Positions 21,565 to 32,700 of a stretch of 64,000 nucleotides of DNA are shown here, piece after piece. The position numbers and the translations under genes were made by a program. The notes under the pieces were generated by a model. It saw only the letters and a program-made list of their open reading frames with translations, searched no databases and was not told the origin of the DNA. Position 1 is the stretch's first letter; each line of letters opens with the position of its first letter. The stretch is from Lasiodiplodia sp. COLG20 (taxonomy: Eukaryota > Ascomycota > Dothideomycetes > Botryosphaeriales > Botryosphaeriaceae), in NCBI GenBank assembly GCA_009801085.1, contig VNWV01000005.1, positions 1,116,001 through 1,180,000 of the forward strand, read 5' to 3'.

Positions 21565-23310
21565 ATTTAAATAACGAGTCCATACTTTTCCTTACCCAGC
21601 AGCGATTTCAATATTCTTCCCTGAAATAGATGAGCGACTCGGCCTATACTCCGAGGGAAGCCAAAGCATGCTTCTACCATCGTGTATGATCCATGCCCCG
21701 TCGAATCTAACGCCCCCGCCTTAATATTGGGGATGCCGGGGCTCTGCAACATATCCTACTAGAAGCTTGTGACGTGCTGAGCACAAAGGAACTGATGTCA
21801 GAGTAAAGTAGCAAGTCAAGAGTGTCGAATGATATACTCCAAAGTATTTGGTTCATTTGGATTGTCGGCAGGCAGTCGCCGCTGCTCGCGTCCAGAATCT
21901 TGACAGTCTTATCGCTCGACGCTTACGCCAACCGAGTCGAGTCGGGAGAGAAAGTTACTGAGTTGACAAAGTCACTATGTACCTCGAGAATCTTCAAGCA
22001 AACACTCCACATATCTCCAACTACCGGTTTTATTGTTGCCCATTTCGGCTCTTCTCCCTTGAAAATTTGTCTGGTTAGACTACCTGCTGGGCTGAATAGC
22101 AGCGCAGACGCATATACCTGAAGTGGATTGTGCTCAATTGCTTCCTTGTGATACCTGATGAACTAGCGAGCATCTTGGACAAGCTCATTCGGTTTAACTG
22201 CATTTGAAGTTTTCTGATGTTTATCAGCTTTTAATGTAGGTTCATACATGGACTGTTTGGAGTATACCTGGACTAACATCTCCAGCTTCGCCATAGAGTC
22301 AACTCCCTTAGACATGCCCTTGTAAAGGCTATGGCTTTCTAGCTAGTAGAGACACTTCTGACTTAGAGTTATATCAGCAGAGCCTCCATCCCGGAGGCTT
22401 GTTGCGTGTTGAGATGAGGGAGGGGTTTGGGGGCGTGTTGTAGTGATGATCGATTCAGTAGAAGCACGCATAGCACGACGCTGCTGACGTGTCTGGATCC
22501 GGCTGCCTGGCCTGTTCGGCTGGATATTCCAATGCTCTCAGGCCGTACATGTCTCCTCAAAATGTTCTAGACATGATTTGGAAGGATGCAGAAAAAATAG
22601 CGTAATGCATGTCTGACGTTCTAGACGGGAATATCTCATCGAAAGCCCCTTTGAATGTCTCTTTGAATGGTTTTGTCAACAGAGAATCCTTTGCTAGTAG
22701 ATGCACAAAGTAGACAGTGCCCTCTCGTATAGTAAGCAATGCGCCAGAAGAGATGAGCATCTCCTGAATTGACTTCTAGTTATTAGCTGTCGTTTTGGAG
22801 CTGCTGAACAAGAAGCTAACTCTTTCATCGTGATTGGCCGGTAGACGATCGCGACCGAAGCCAGTGCGCGTACAGATCGTCAAGCCCAGGGGGAAAGCCA
22901 CCCAATTTCTTCATAGCTTCCCATCGTTCAACCTGCTTCAGGTTCTGACACACAGATGCTACCCTGAGGGAGATGACGTTCGCATTTGAAGACAGATGTT
23001 CTAGACAGCATCTTGATCCTTCTTGTCGTATTTCCAATCCTGCGCCAGCTGAGATACCTTGTATTTGGTGAATGTGCTAACGGCTGCCGGGATTGACTCT
23101 GCGTTTGAGCTCAAGGCTCAGCTTCACCTTGTGGTCGGCCTGCTGTAGACCTTCCTCGATAGTCGGCCAGTTGCGGCTCGAGACGATCCACTTGACGCAT
23201 GGGGACCTCGTCGAGTTCTGAGCGATGACTGCTAGCAGCTTCGGTAGGTCTGTGGTGCACTCATCAAGCGCATCGATGATCCGAAGAACACAGTTTAGCC
23301 TGACCAAATT
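21565..23310 (-). pseudogene. NACHT-WD40 (NWD/HET-E type) NLR-like protein, decayed
   Basis: Read from high to low coordinates the minus strand carries, in order: RIIDALDECTTDLPKLLA with KWIVSSRNWPTIEEGL (NACHT Walker B and sensor region, about 23300-23100), the helical segment FPPGLDDLYAHW (about 22890), LTIREGTVYFVH with EIFPSRTSDMHYAIFS (about 22740-22590), MYGLRALEYPAEQ (about 22530), GEEPKWATIKP-like sequence before one WD40 unit (HSDFVNSVTFSPDSTRLA, TVKILDASSGDCL, about 22000-21880), and the family's C-terminal WLPSEYRPSRSSISGK block (about 21660-21600). Several in-frame stops interrupt it, two of them (near 22533 and 22435) explicable as RIP-type CGA to TGA and TGG to TGA. The Walker A region is not found and only one WD40 repeat remains. 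The family controls heterokaryon incompatibility and innate recognition in fungi. Confidence 0.75.
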
Positions 23311-23601
23311 GCCATGTCAGAAGCCAATGATTTTCAACAAAGCAGCATCTTGCTCTAAGTGTACGTTGAATCGGATTCTCACGGATGCGCTTTTGCATGT
23401 GACAGCTCGAAGCCCAAATCAGGTTCTCACAGTGGTACACCTAAGTGTATACAGATAAGATGGGTGCGACAATTGCATCGTCGATCGCAATCTCAAGGCA
23501 GAGGGCGAAAATGGCGTTGCGGATGTGATCTTCTCAGCTAAGACCGAAACCTGTGAGTGAACTTGGTGGTATATAATGGCTGTCGTTCTTTCCACGGACT
23601 A

Positions 23602-23815
23602 AATATAGCCAAGCGCCAGCCGAGCCCCTGCGCTAGATTTAGCCAGCTTGAACTTGATGCGGGCACTTTGCAGATGTGGTTGCTCGTTCGCAAGCCAGTC
23701 AGCGGCGAGTGCGGCGTTGGCGGACGCTTTGAGCTCCCATGTCGCAGGCCACGGTTTGCTCGTTGCAGGGTCGGTCCCGCACCATCCGATCAAGTAACGT
23801 GTTGGCGTCTCCGTG
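23602..23815 (-). pseudogene. Chromodomain fragment
   Basis: Minus-strand frame with RYLIGWCGTDPATSKPWPAT followed by WELKASANAALAADW. This matches the second half of a chromodomain in the form common in fungal chromatin proteins (YLVKWxGxDPxTxKPWxxTWEPxxNA). The first strand and the upstream part are disrupted by frame changes, and the frame stops at 23599. It lies directly upstream of the NACHT remnant on the same strand; whether they were ever one gene is unknown. Probably a fragment of a separate lost gene. Confidence 0.5.
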
Positions 23816-24134
23816 AAAGATGCGCTACCGGCTGCGGGGCGAAGCGCGCGATACTGTAGATGCGTGCATAATACGCAGCTCACCGACGATTGGCATCCAG
23901 GTAGTGCTGATCGAAAGGTAGGTTGGATGCCTAAGAACGGCGAGGTGATGTTCACGCCGTGCCTCGGCGGCGCTCGCCAAAATTAGGGTGTCGGTACCAA
24001 CGGAACGGGGTGATCAGCGCGCTTAGGTATCGCCTGCAAAAGACAAAACCTAGAATTGTCGAAGTTGTTCTTTCTTTCTCATCCGTATAGCCGCTCCACA
24101 TTTTGTCGCGACGTCGCCAGCAACACCGTTCCAA

Positions 24135-25930
24135 ATGAGACCAGCAATCTTTAGTCCTCTCTACGTACTACGTAAGAGAGATATTATCAGCCCTATCAGT
24201 GCTTTCTGCATACACCCTTACGCCAATCATGCCACGGCGCGTTCACCTACGCGTCTGTTTTCCAACGTAGCCACATCTACGCCGCCATCCTTATCCCGTC
24301 AGCCTACCACGGTAACAAGCCACAACAGACGCTGTAGATCGGCATGCAAGCTCGCTGACGTCCCGCCAGACAGCACACGAGCCATCTCAGCCTTCTTTTC
24401 GGCAACTATCTACCACGAGCAGTTTGGCGAAGAAGTCGAGCCGGCGAGAACGCAAAGCAAATCAGGTTCAGCTTGAAACCACAAACAAATACGGATGCCG
24501 AGCGAAACTCCTGTGCCTAGATGACGGTCTGAGCGGCAAGCAGCGGATTGTGCTCGATCTGATGCTGAATCAGGGAAAAAGCGTTTTTTTCACAGGTCCT
24601 GCAGGCACCGGCAAGTCATTGCTTCTGAGAAGGGTGATCGAAGACTTGATGATGAAGTACCTTTACGACGATAGCCGCTGCGTCGCTGTCACTGCCTCTA
24701 CCGGCTTTGCGGCGTTCAACATCGGCGGCACAACCCTTCATCGCTTTGCTGGCATAGGTCTTGGTAAAGCGCCTACCACAAAGCTCATTTCGGACATCTT
24801 CAAGGACAAGTTCAAGCGAGCCCGCTGGGAACTTGTCAAGGTCCTCATCATCGACGAGATCTCCATGATTGACTCCACCCTTTTCGATAAGCTCGACATA
24901 ATCGCGCGCGTAGTGCGGGGGATTGACTTGCCATTTGGAGGAATCCAGATCGTCGTCACTGGGGACTTCTTCCAGCTCCCTCCCGTGTTACAGGGGCCGG
25001 ATGACGGTAGTCCGAGATTCTGTTTTGAGGCTAAAGCGTGGAAGACTACAATACAAGACACCGTCTACTTGACTCAGATCTACAGACAGAAGGATCCTAT
25101 ATTCGTAGAAATGCTAAATGAGATCTAGAAGGGCCGCCTCTCACTAAGGACCATCAGCACTTTTAGAAGATTACACAGACCTCTAACTCTACTGACCGAC
25201 AGTAGCCTAGAAGCTACTAAACTCTTTTCTCTACGCCGTAAAGTAGACCTGACCAACACGCAACGAATATAAAAAATTAAGAACGTAGTCTATACGTATG
25301 TCGCTAAAAATAGCGGAATAATTACCGATGTAGATACCCGTAAGACGCTCTTATCTAACTGTCCAGCGTCTTAGATCCTCTAACTTAAGAAAACCGCCTA
25401 AGTTATGCTTGTTAAGAATATCGATACGACCCTCGTTAACGGCTTTCTGAATACCATCGTTGGTTTTATAAATAAATATACGTACCTCTATAGTCGATAG
25501 AACGATAAAGATAAGGAGAAAGACGAGTAATAGCATTCTAATATTATATAATTAACTAATCTAGATTCTACGCCGGAGAAACGCCTATCGTATTTTTCGG
25601 TTATACGATTTTAACTTTCTAATAGTAATACGTAAACTTAATTATATACGTCTAAGAAGTAGTCTATCGAGCGATAGATGTCTAATCTATAGAAAGATAA
25701 CGGCTAGACTATTAAGAAGCTAGTAATTCGTATTTAGGTTTCTTTAATTCTTATATAGGCGCTTAGTATTTATAAATTATAAGACCGGACGCTAGAACTC
25801 GTAAAGATAAATCTAAACCGTATATTCGAGAGAGACTAGATGTATATTATATTATCGTGTATAAGAAGTATAGATAGCTTATAAGTACTAAACTTTAATT
25901 TAAATAAGATTACTACGTATTCTAAGATAA
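24135..25930 (+). pseudogene. PIF1: PIF1-family DNA helicase, intact 5' half and RIP-mutated 3' half
   Basis: The frame from 24424 carries RIVLDLMLNQGKSVFFTGPA and GTGKSLLLRRVI (Walker A), VAVTASTGFAAFNIGGTTLH, VLIIDEISMID (Walker B), and VVTGDFFQLPPV (motif III), then YLTQIYRQKDPIFVEMLNEI. A TAG at 25126 ends the open frame. Beyond it homology continues through many stops: VDTRKTLLSN, NIDTTLVNGFLNTIVGF, and a degraded motif VI near 25840-25920 (corresponding to QAYVALSRATSLDTLQVL). An upstream ATG frame at 24135-24476 (MRPAIFSPLYVLRKRD, Arg/Ser-rich) could be a mitochondrial presequence, but I could not place the joining intron. PIF1 helicases unwind G-quadruplexes and maintain mitochondrial DNA. 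An LTR insertion abuts the 3' end. Confidence 0.8.
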
Positions 25931-26725
25931 TATAACGATAGACTTCTTTTACTAAGCTTCGAAGTCGCTTAGTAGATTAGATAAACCGTAGGGTTTATCT
26001 TAAAGAGATAAGAGAGAGAGAATAATAATTAGACGAGAGAGTATTACGTAATTATACGATATATAGTAAGCTAATTATCTCTAACTAAAGAGTTCTAATT
26101 AGAACTTTAAGTTAACTATAAAGAGTTAAGAGTTTAGCTAACGAGTATATTTATATACTATAAAAAAGCTAGTTATAATCTAGTATAAGATTAAATCTAG
26201 TATAATCTATTTCTATAGATTAAATCGGTCGTAATCTAGGTGGATCTTAAATTAAGACTAATCTAAGATAAGTTCTATACGTAATCTAGGCGCTTAGAGT
26301 ATCTTTTTAACATCTATCTTCTAGCTTCGCTAAGTAATCGTAATATTATACTATATCTTACTCGTTCTTCTTTCTATTCGCTTTTTAGCTTTTCGTCTTT
26401 ACGCGCTTTTTTAGAACGATTATACGTTTAGACCTTTGTCTCTTAGCTTAGTCTTATAGTCCTTTATCTCGTAGAAAATTCTCTAGTTCGTACTTTTTTC
26501 TAGAGTTACTACGTTTTCGTAGGCGTTCTTTTCGTACGAGCCTCGACTACTACTTTTTAGTATTTTTATACGCGTCGTTAGTTCGTATTCTTTAGATTTC
26601 TATACGGAATTTAGAACCGTACGGCTCTTTCGTCTACGAGGCTTATTAGTTCTTACGACGAACTTTTTTATGCGGGCTTTTTACTCTTAGAGTTATAAAG
26701 TTCGTATTTTCTAGAATTTATAATA
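25931..26725 (-). repeat. Solo LTR of the chromodomain Gypsy family
   Basis: This 795-bp sequence has the same ends and internal order as the LTRs at 28964, 36540, 47771, 54355 and 60182 (start TATAACGATAGACTTC, end ATTTATAATA on this strand), but no retrotransposon interior is attached on either side. It is flanked by GATAA (25926-25930) and GGTAA (26726-26730), which are identical if one G was converted to A by RIP, so a 5-bp target duplication is likely. It sits immediately after the last recognisable helicase residues. Confidence 0.75.
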
Positions 26726-27319
26726 GGTAAAAGCGTTTTACGCGAGCTTATCGAATAGATAAGATATTTACTAGTATACTAATAGATATATCTTACTATT
26801 CTTAGTCTATAAGACTTTATTTACTATCTTTAGATAGCTACTCGATTAGACTTAGTATAGCTTACTACTTTTATAATATATATCGTTACTCTTTACCGCT
26901 CTATCTAATATTAAATCTATATTTTATATAATTAGAACGCTAGTTACCGCCGAGACCTCTACTAAATAAGTTACTATAGTAATAGATATTATAAATTCTA
27001 CGAAGTAATTATCTTTCTTTTAGAACTACTATAGCTAAGAAGAGCTAGCGTATATTATTATAAAACGACTTATACGTGGTTTTAGTTAAATATAATTCTT
27101 TATATCTATAACTCTCTACTTTTTTACCTCTTTATTTATCGCTTAATTTCTCTACTAGTATTCTTATCTTTATCTATATTTTACTTCGTTTAATAGAAGA
27201 AAAGAATATTTTCTTTATATATAGCGTACTAAGTCTCGAATAAACTAAAATTCTAATATAGCTTAGCGTAGTATAGCGTCTTCTATTTCTATAGTCTATT
27301 AAGACTAACGAAGTATATA

Positions 27320-27390
<71 letters not shown>

Positions 27391-28010
27391 GCGTACGCTA
27401 CTTTTTCTTTTATTATACTATTTTCTAATTCTATAGAGACTATATTATAATATCGTCTACTTAATATAATAGTACGCGCTAACGTAATCTAATCGTACGC
27501 GTTAGCGCTTATATTATATAGAAGCTAAGCTAAGCTAATACTACGCTATTATACTTTTATAAACGTATAAGTAAGATAAGATATATTTAACTATATTTAA
27601 TCTAGTATAGTATAGCTATTATAAGAGTAGAAGTAATAATTAGAGATAGTTATATAATTAGATAATCTAGCTTCTATAGTATAGATAGAAGCTATTTTAT
27701 ATATATATTTTTTTTTATAAATTCTAATTTTCGCTAGACTATAGAATTTTAAAAACTTAAGAGTAGCTAAAAAAAATATTTTTAAGAATAAAGAAAAACT
27801 TTCTAAGATTTACGAATATCTCTAGCTCTAAATTCTTCTAATACTATCTAAAAATACGTAAAAAAGTTTTATCTTCTTTTATAATATCGAGAAAAGTAAA
27901 AATATTTTTAAGATTTATAGATATTTTTATTTTAAATTTAGCCGGCGCTAAGTTTTAATAGATACGATATTCTAGTATAGACGAATAGACTAGCGCTAAT
28001 CTACTATTAT
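26726..28010. other. RIP-saturated unidentified sequence
   Basis: AT-rich, nearly free of CpA and TpG, with stops in all frames. No protein family could be recognised even allowing for RIP-type stop codons. A trinucleotide microsatellite interrupts it at 27324. Confidence 0.5.
27324..27390. repeat. (ATT)n microsatellite, about 22 units
   Basis: An uninterrupted ATT run of 67 bp with no substitutions, in the middle of heavily mutated sequence. Confidence 0.95.
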
Positions 28011-28170
28011 AGACGGCGAAATATAAATATAAGAAGATAGTAGAACTTCTATTTACGAAAGATAACGTCGATCTAAACTCTAAAAATAATAGAGAATATA
28101 TACTATTAATACGGGCGATAGATATAGAACGTAAGAATATAGTAGATATACTTACTTCTATTATATAGAT
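28011..28170 (+). pseudogene. Ankyrin-repeat remnant, plus strand
   Basis: The plus strand reads KKIVELLFTKDNVDLNSKNN and then REYILLIRAIDIERKNIVDI, one to two ankyrin repeats (VxLLLxxGVDxNSKD..TPLxxAxxxGHxxIVxxLL). The surrounding frame is broken. It is opposite in orientation to the ankyrin tract that follows. Confidence 0.55.
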
Positions 28171-28384
28171 TTTATATTCTTCTTCTACTAGTCTAACTAT
28201 TTTAGTAGACCGAAGTATACTTAATAATTTTAAAATATTTTTACGTAGTATTCTATTAAAAAGACTAAAGTATTTAAATTAAATTAAATAGATACTATTT
28301 ATAATACGTTAAAGTAGAAAAGATAATCGAAAGTCTATAAAAATAAAATAACTAAGAGTCTACGTAATTAGAGTAAATAATACT

Positions 28385-28960
28385 ATAAGATTATTATATT
28401 TACTCGTTATCGCTAATAAAAGCGGTATCTATTTATCGTTATATTTAGAGTCTAGATTAATACTCTTAGTCGCGAGTAGTAGTTTTACTACTACTCTATA
28501 TTCGCTTAGTATAATAGTTAATAGTAGTGTCCGCTCGATAGTATTTTTAGAGTCTAGATTAATACTATTATTTATAAATAGTAGTTTTACTACTATTTTA
28601 TACCTCTTCTCTACTATATATAATAGTAGAATTATACTAAATTTATCTCTAAAGTTTAGATTAATACCGTCTTTTTCGAGTAGAAGTCTTACTACTTTAT
28701 TATATCTATTTTGTATAGTCTAAGATAGCGGTATTCGTTTATTTTTATCTTTTAAGTTAGAATTAACTCTTTTATTCGCGAAAAATAATCTTATTATCTT
28801 CTTATATTTATTAAATACGATATATAATAGTAGCGTTCGATCGTACTTATTCTTAAGATTAGAATCGATTTTATTATCTATAAATAGTAGCTCTACTATT
28901 TCGTACTCTTTTATACGGTCTATAATAGTAGTATTTAACTATCGTTATCTTTAAAATCGG
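28385..28960 (-). pseudogene. Ankyrin-repeat protein remnant, minus strand
   Basis: In one minus-strand frame five consecutive units of about 35 residues can be read, for example RYNKVVRLLLEKDGINLNFR, RYKIVVKLLFINNSINLDSK and EYRVVVKLLLATKSINLDSK. The unit period is about 100 bp and is visible directly in the DNA as recurring AGAGTCTAGATTAATAC and TAGTAGTTTTACTACTA segments. Fungal ankyrin proteins of this kind often form the C terminus of NLR-type or effector-type proteins. The tract is cut at its N-terminal side by the LTR at 28964. Confidence 0.7.
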
Positions 28961-28963
28961 AGT

Positions 28964-29745
28964 TATAATAATAGACTTTTTTTACTAAGCTTCGAAGTTA
29001 CTTAGTAGATTAGATAAATTATAAAGTTTATCTTAAAGAGATAAAAGAAAAAGAATAATAATTAAACGAAGAAGTATTACGTAATTATATAATATATAGT
29101 AAGTCGATTATCTCTAACTAAAGAGTCTTAATTAGAACTTTAAGTTAACTATAAAGAATTAAGAATCTAGCTTAACGAGTATATCTATATACTATAGAAA
29201 AACTAGTTATAATCTAGATTAAAATAGTTAGATTAATATAACTAGATTAATTATATTAAATTAATCTATTTAGATTATATTAATCTAAATAAATCGTACG
29301 TAACTCGAACGCTTAGAATATCTTTTTAATATTCGTCTTCTAGCTTCGCTAAGCGATTGTAATATCGTACTATATCTTACTCGTTTCTCTCGTCTATTCG
29401 CCTTTTAACTTTCTATTTTACTACGCTTCTTTAGAACGATTATACGCCTAAATCTATAGTTTTTAATTAGATTTTATAGTTCTTCGTTTCGTAGAGAATT
29501 TTCTAGTTCGTACTTTCTTCTAAAGTTATCGCGCTCTTAAAAGTAGTTTTTTCGTATAGACTTTAGCTACTATCTACTAGTATTTTTATACGCGCCGTTA
29601 TTTCGTATTTTCTAGATTTTTATACGAAATTTAAAATCGTATAACTCTTACGCTCGTAAGACTTTTTAGTTTTTATAGCGAGTTTTTCTATATAGACTTT
29701 CTATTTTTAGAGTTATAAAGCTCGTATTTTTTAGAGTTTATAATA
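28964..29745 (-). repeat. 3' LTR of Gypsy copy 1
   Basis: A 782-bp LTR homologous to 36540-37303. On this strand it starts TATAATAATAGACTT and ends GAGTTTATAATA; undoing RIP changes would give TG..CA ends. Confidence 0.8.
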
Positions 29746-32700
29746 CTATCTTTCTTTTTAAAAATCTTTAATCTAAAGATTTTTTTAAATCTTTACGATA
29801 TATATTATTTCTTTTTATTTTTCTTTTTTTCTTTCTTTCTCTTTTCGTAAGTTTTCTTTTTTACTATATTTTTTAAACGAAAATAAGATTTGTAAAAGAC
29901 TAAGCGTAAGTTTCTAGATACGAAAATTAATTCTTTAGAAGTTACGATATTTATATTCTATTTCTAATATTTATTATTAAATACTTAGTAAAAGATCGAG
30001 AATCTAGAAGTTATCTATAAAGTAGCTTTAAATTTCTCTCGTTATAGCGAGTATTATCGTTTAGATCGTACTAATTATAATACTAGTAGTTTAAAAGATT
30101 TAGATTATACGTTCTATTCTTTTCGCTATTATTTTTACTAATTATTTTTAGTCTTAGTTAAGCGGCTTTATCGAGCGTTAGAGAAGACTCGTTTTAAACG
30201 AGCGTCTTTTAAAAAGTAGTTATAAAAAACTACTAGTAGTCTTTCTCGTATTAAGAAGTAGTAGAAATTATTAGAGCGTCGTACTACTTTAATACTATAG
30301 CGAAAATCTAACGCTTTTAATATTTTTAATAAGCTAAAGAATCTAGAGAATAGAGATTTCGTTAACTTTAAAAATACTAAGAAGAGACGATCGCTAAAAC
30401 GTTTACGTAGCGAGTTCTTAGCTAATATCTCTACGAATTTTATCTAGACTATTAGATTTTCTAGAATTAGTTTAAATACTATACTATTAAAGACGTTCGA
30501 GTTAGTAGATTAGACGCGGTAGACTTTAAATTTTAATTTTAAATTTTTAAGCGTTTCTAAAATCGATATATCTCTAGCTTAAATCGATTTAGATTTTAGC
30601 GATAAAAGTCTATAATAAGATTTTTATAGTCTTCGTAGTTTTTTAGCGGTTTTTAGATATTATTTTAATCTTCTTTCTATTTAATAAGATATTTAAATTA
30701 ATCGTTATAGTAGCCGCTATTAAAAATTTTTTCTACGACTTAATCTTTATTTTTATCGGCGTTTAGATTTTTTAGAGTTATTTTTTTAGTTTATTCTACT
30801 AAAATAGCGTTTTTTAAAGCTAGTTTAAGTAGTTTTATATAAAATACTAGATTTATTTATATAGTATTAGATAGCTTAAGACGGTATATAACTTTATCTA
30901 ACTTTTCTTCGATTTTAAAAGGTTTAATTTTTTTTAAAGTCTAATTTACTATTTAGTCGTTAAGTTTTAATATTTCTTCTAAGAAGATAAACTTTATCTT
31001 TTTTTTTTTAGCTTTAGTATCTTTTAGTATCGTCTATTATAGTAGTAGAATATTAGATATTCGTTAAATTCGATATTAAGACTAAGTTATTTATAGAGCT
31101 TTTTTAGCTAGTTCATTTTAAAAATTTCTTTTTAGACTAATAATTTGCTTAGAATTTTCTCTTTATAAACTATTAGTTTATATTTATAATTAGCGTAGAA
31201 CGAAGATTTTTAAGTAGCTAACGTCTTTAAGCTATTATACGCGAATTATACTAATAATAGTAATATAATCTAATTATCTTAAGTATAGTTAAGATAATAG
31301 CGTAGATACTATTCTAGCGTTTAGTTTATACGCTTAGTTTATTTATTCGTTTAAGAGTATACTATTATCGAGAGTTTATATTTAGCTCTAAGCTATCGAG
31401 TAAGACTCTACTAGAATTAAAATATAAATAATCGATCTTTATTCGATACGAGCTCTTCTAGTAATTTATAGTTATCTAAAATTATTTTAAGAAATATATA
31501 GACTAGCTCTTTCGCGTTTATCGATTTAAAATATAGTAAATAATACGCGTACTTAATAGATTTATTAATAATAACTAAGATCGAGTCGTACTTAACGTTA
31601 GTTAAGAGTTCGACTAACTTAGATAGATTCGTAATAAAGTCTAGCGAGATAAATTACTAGAATTTCTTTAGAGCTACGATTAATTAAAGTAGTCTATAAA
31701 ATACGTATCTCGCGGTCTTACTTTTAATATATAAGTTATATTATAAGACTATCTTCTAGACTATTCTTTTTAGATTTTAGAAGTAGTAATTTCTAGTTAT
31801 TCGCTCTATCGTCTTTTTAATTTCTTAGTAATCGTATACTAGTACTTTATAAATATCTTTAACGAGTTTCTTTCGAAGTTTTATCGAAATATAAATTAAT
31901 TTTAAATATAAAATTATATCTTCTACGTCGCGCGTAATTTAAGAGTCGTTTTTTACTTTTTCGAGTTTTTAAACTATTATATTATAGACGTAGACTTCTC
32001 GAATCTTTCGCGTTTAGACGTTATCTTCTAGGCGTATCGCTAGCGTTAGTAGTCTAACTAGAATACGCGACGAATTAGTTTCTAGATTTCTTTTTAGCTA
32101 TAATTAAATAATTCTAAATATAAATACGTACGTTCTAGCGAATATAAGAGTTTTATCTTTCTACTAGCTAAATATTATAAGCTATAGTTTTAGCTTTTCT
32201 TTAATATAGTTGACTTTTCTACTTAGTACGTCTACGCGAATATTTTTAGATTTCTTTTTATAGATAATCTTTATATCGTATAATACTAATTCTTTTATCT
32301 ATCTAACTTATTTTTTAATTAGTTCTTTTATAGTAATAAAATATATAAAATTCTTATAGTTATAGTATACTAATATCTAGTATTTCGCGTCTTTTAGATA
32401 GTATCTCTATTTTTTAAATACTATAACGATAGCTAAGAGTTTTTTATTATAGACGTCGTAATTAAGTTTTAGAGACGTTATTTTTCTAAAATAGTACGCG
32501 ATTAAATAGAGTCTTTCTTACTTATCGAGCTAACTAAGATAGACTTTAATAGTATAGTTTAATACGTCGATTTCTATAATAATAGAGAGTTTAGAATTAT
32601 AGATTTTAAAAATAAATACTTCGTAGAATATTCGCTTAAATAAGTCGAATATGCGCTATTATTCTTCTTTTTATTTAAATCTATATTTTTTCTCGTAAGT

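Noticed and set aside
18100..25930. Starship-type giant element carrying NLR, Myb and other cargo
   Set aside because: No tyrosine-recombinase captain gene (DUF3435) and no element ends were seen.
24424..25930. Helitron transposase instead of cellular PIF1
   Set aside because: No Rep/HUH domain upstream and no Helitron termini; the possible presequence and sequence style fit a cellular PIF1 helicase.
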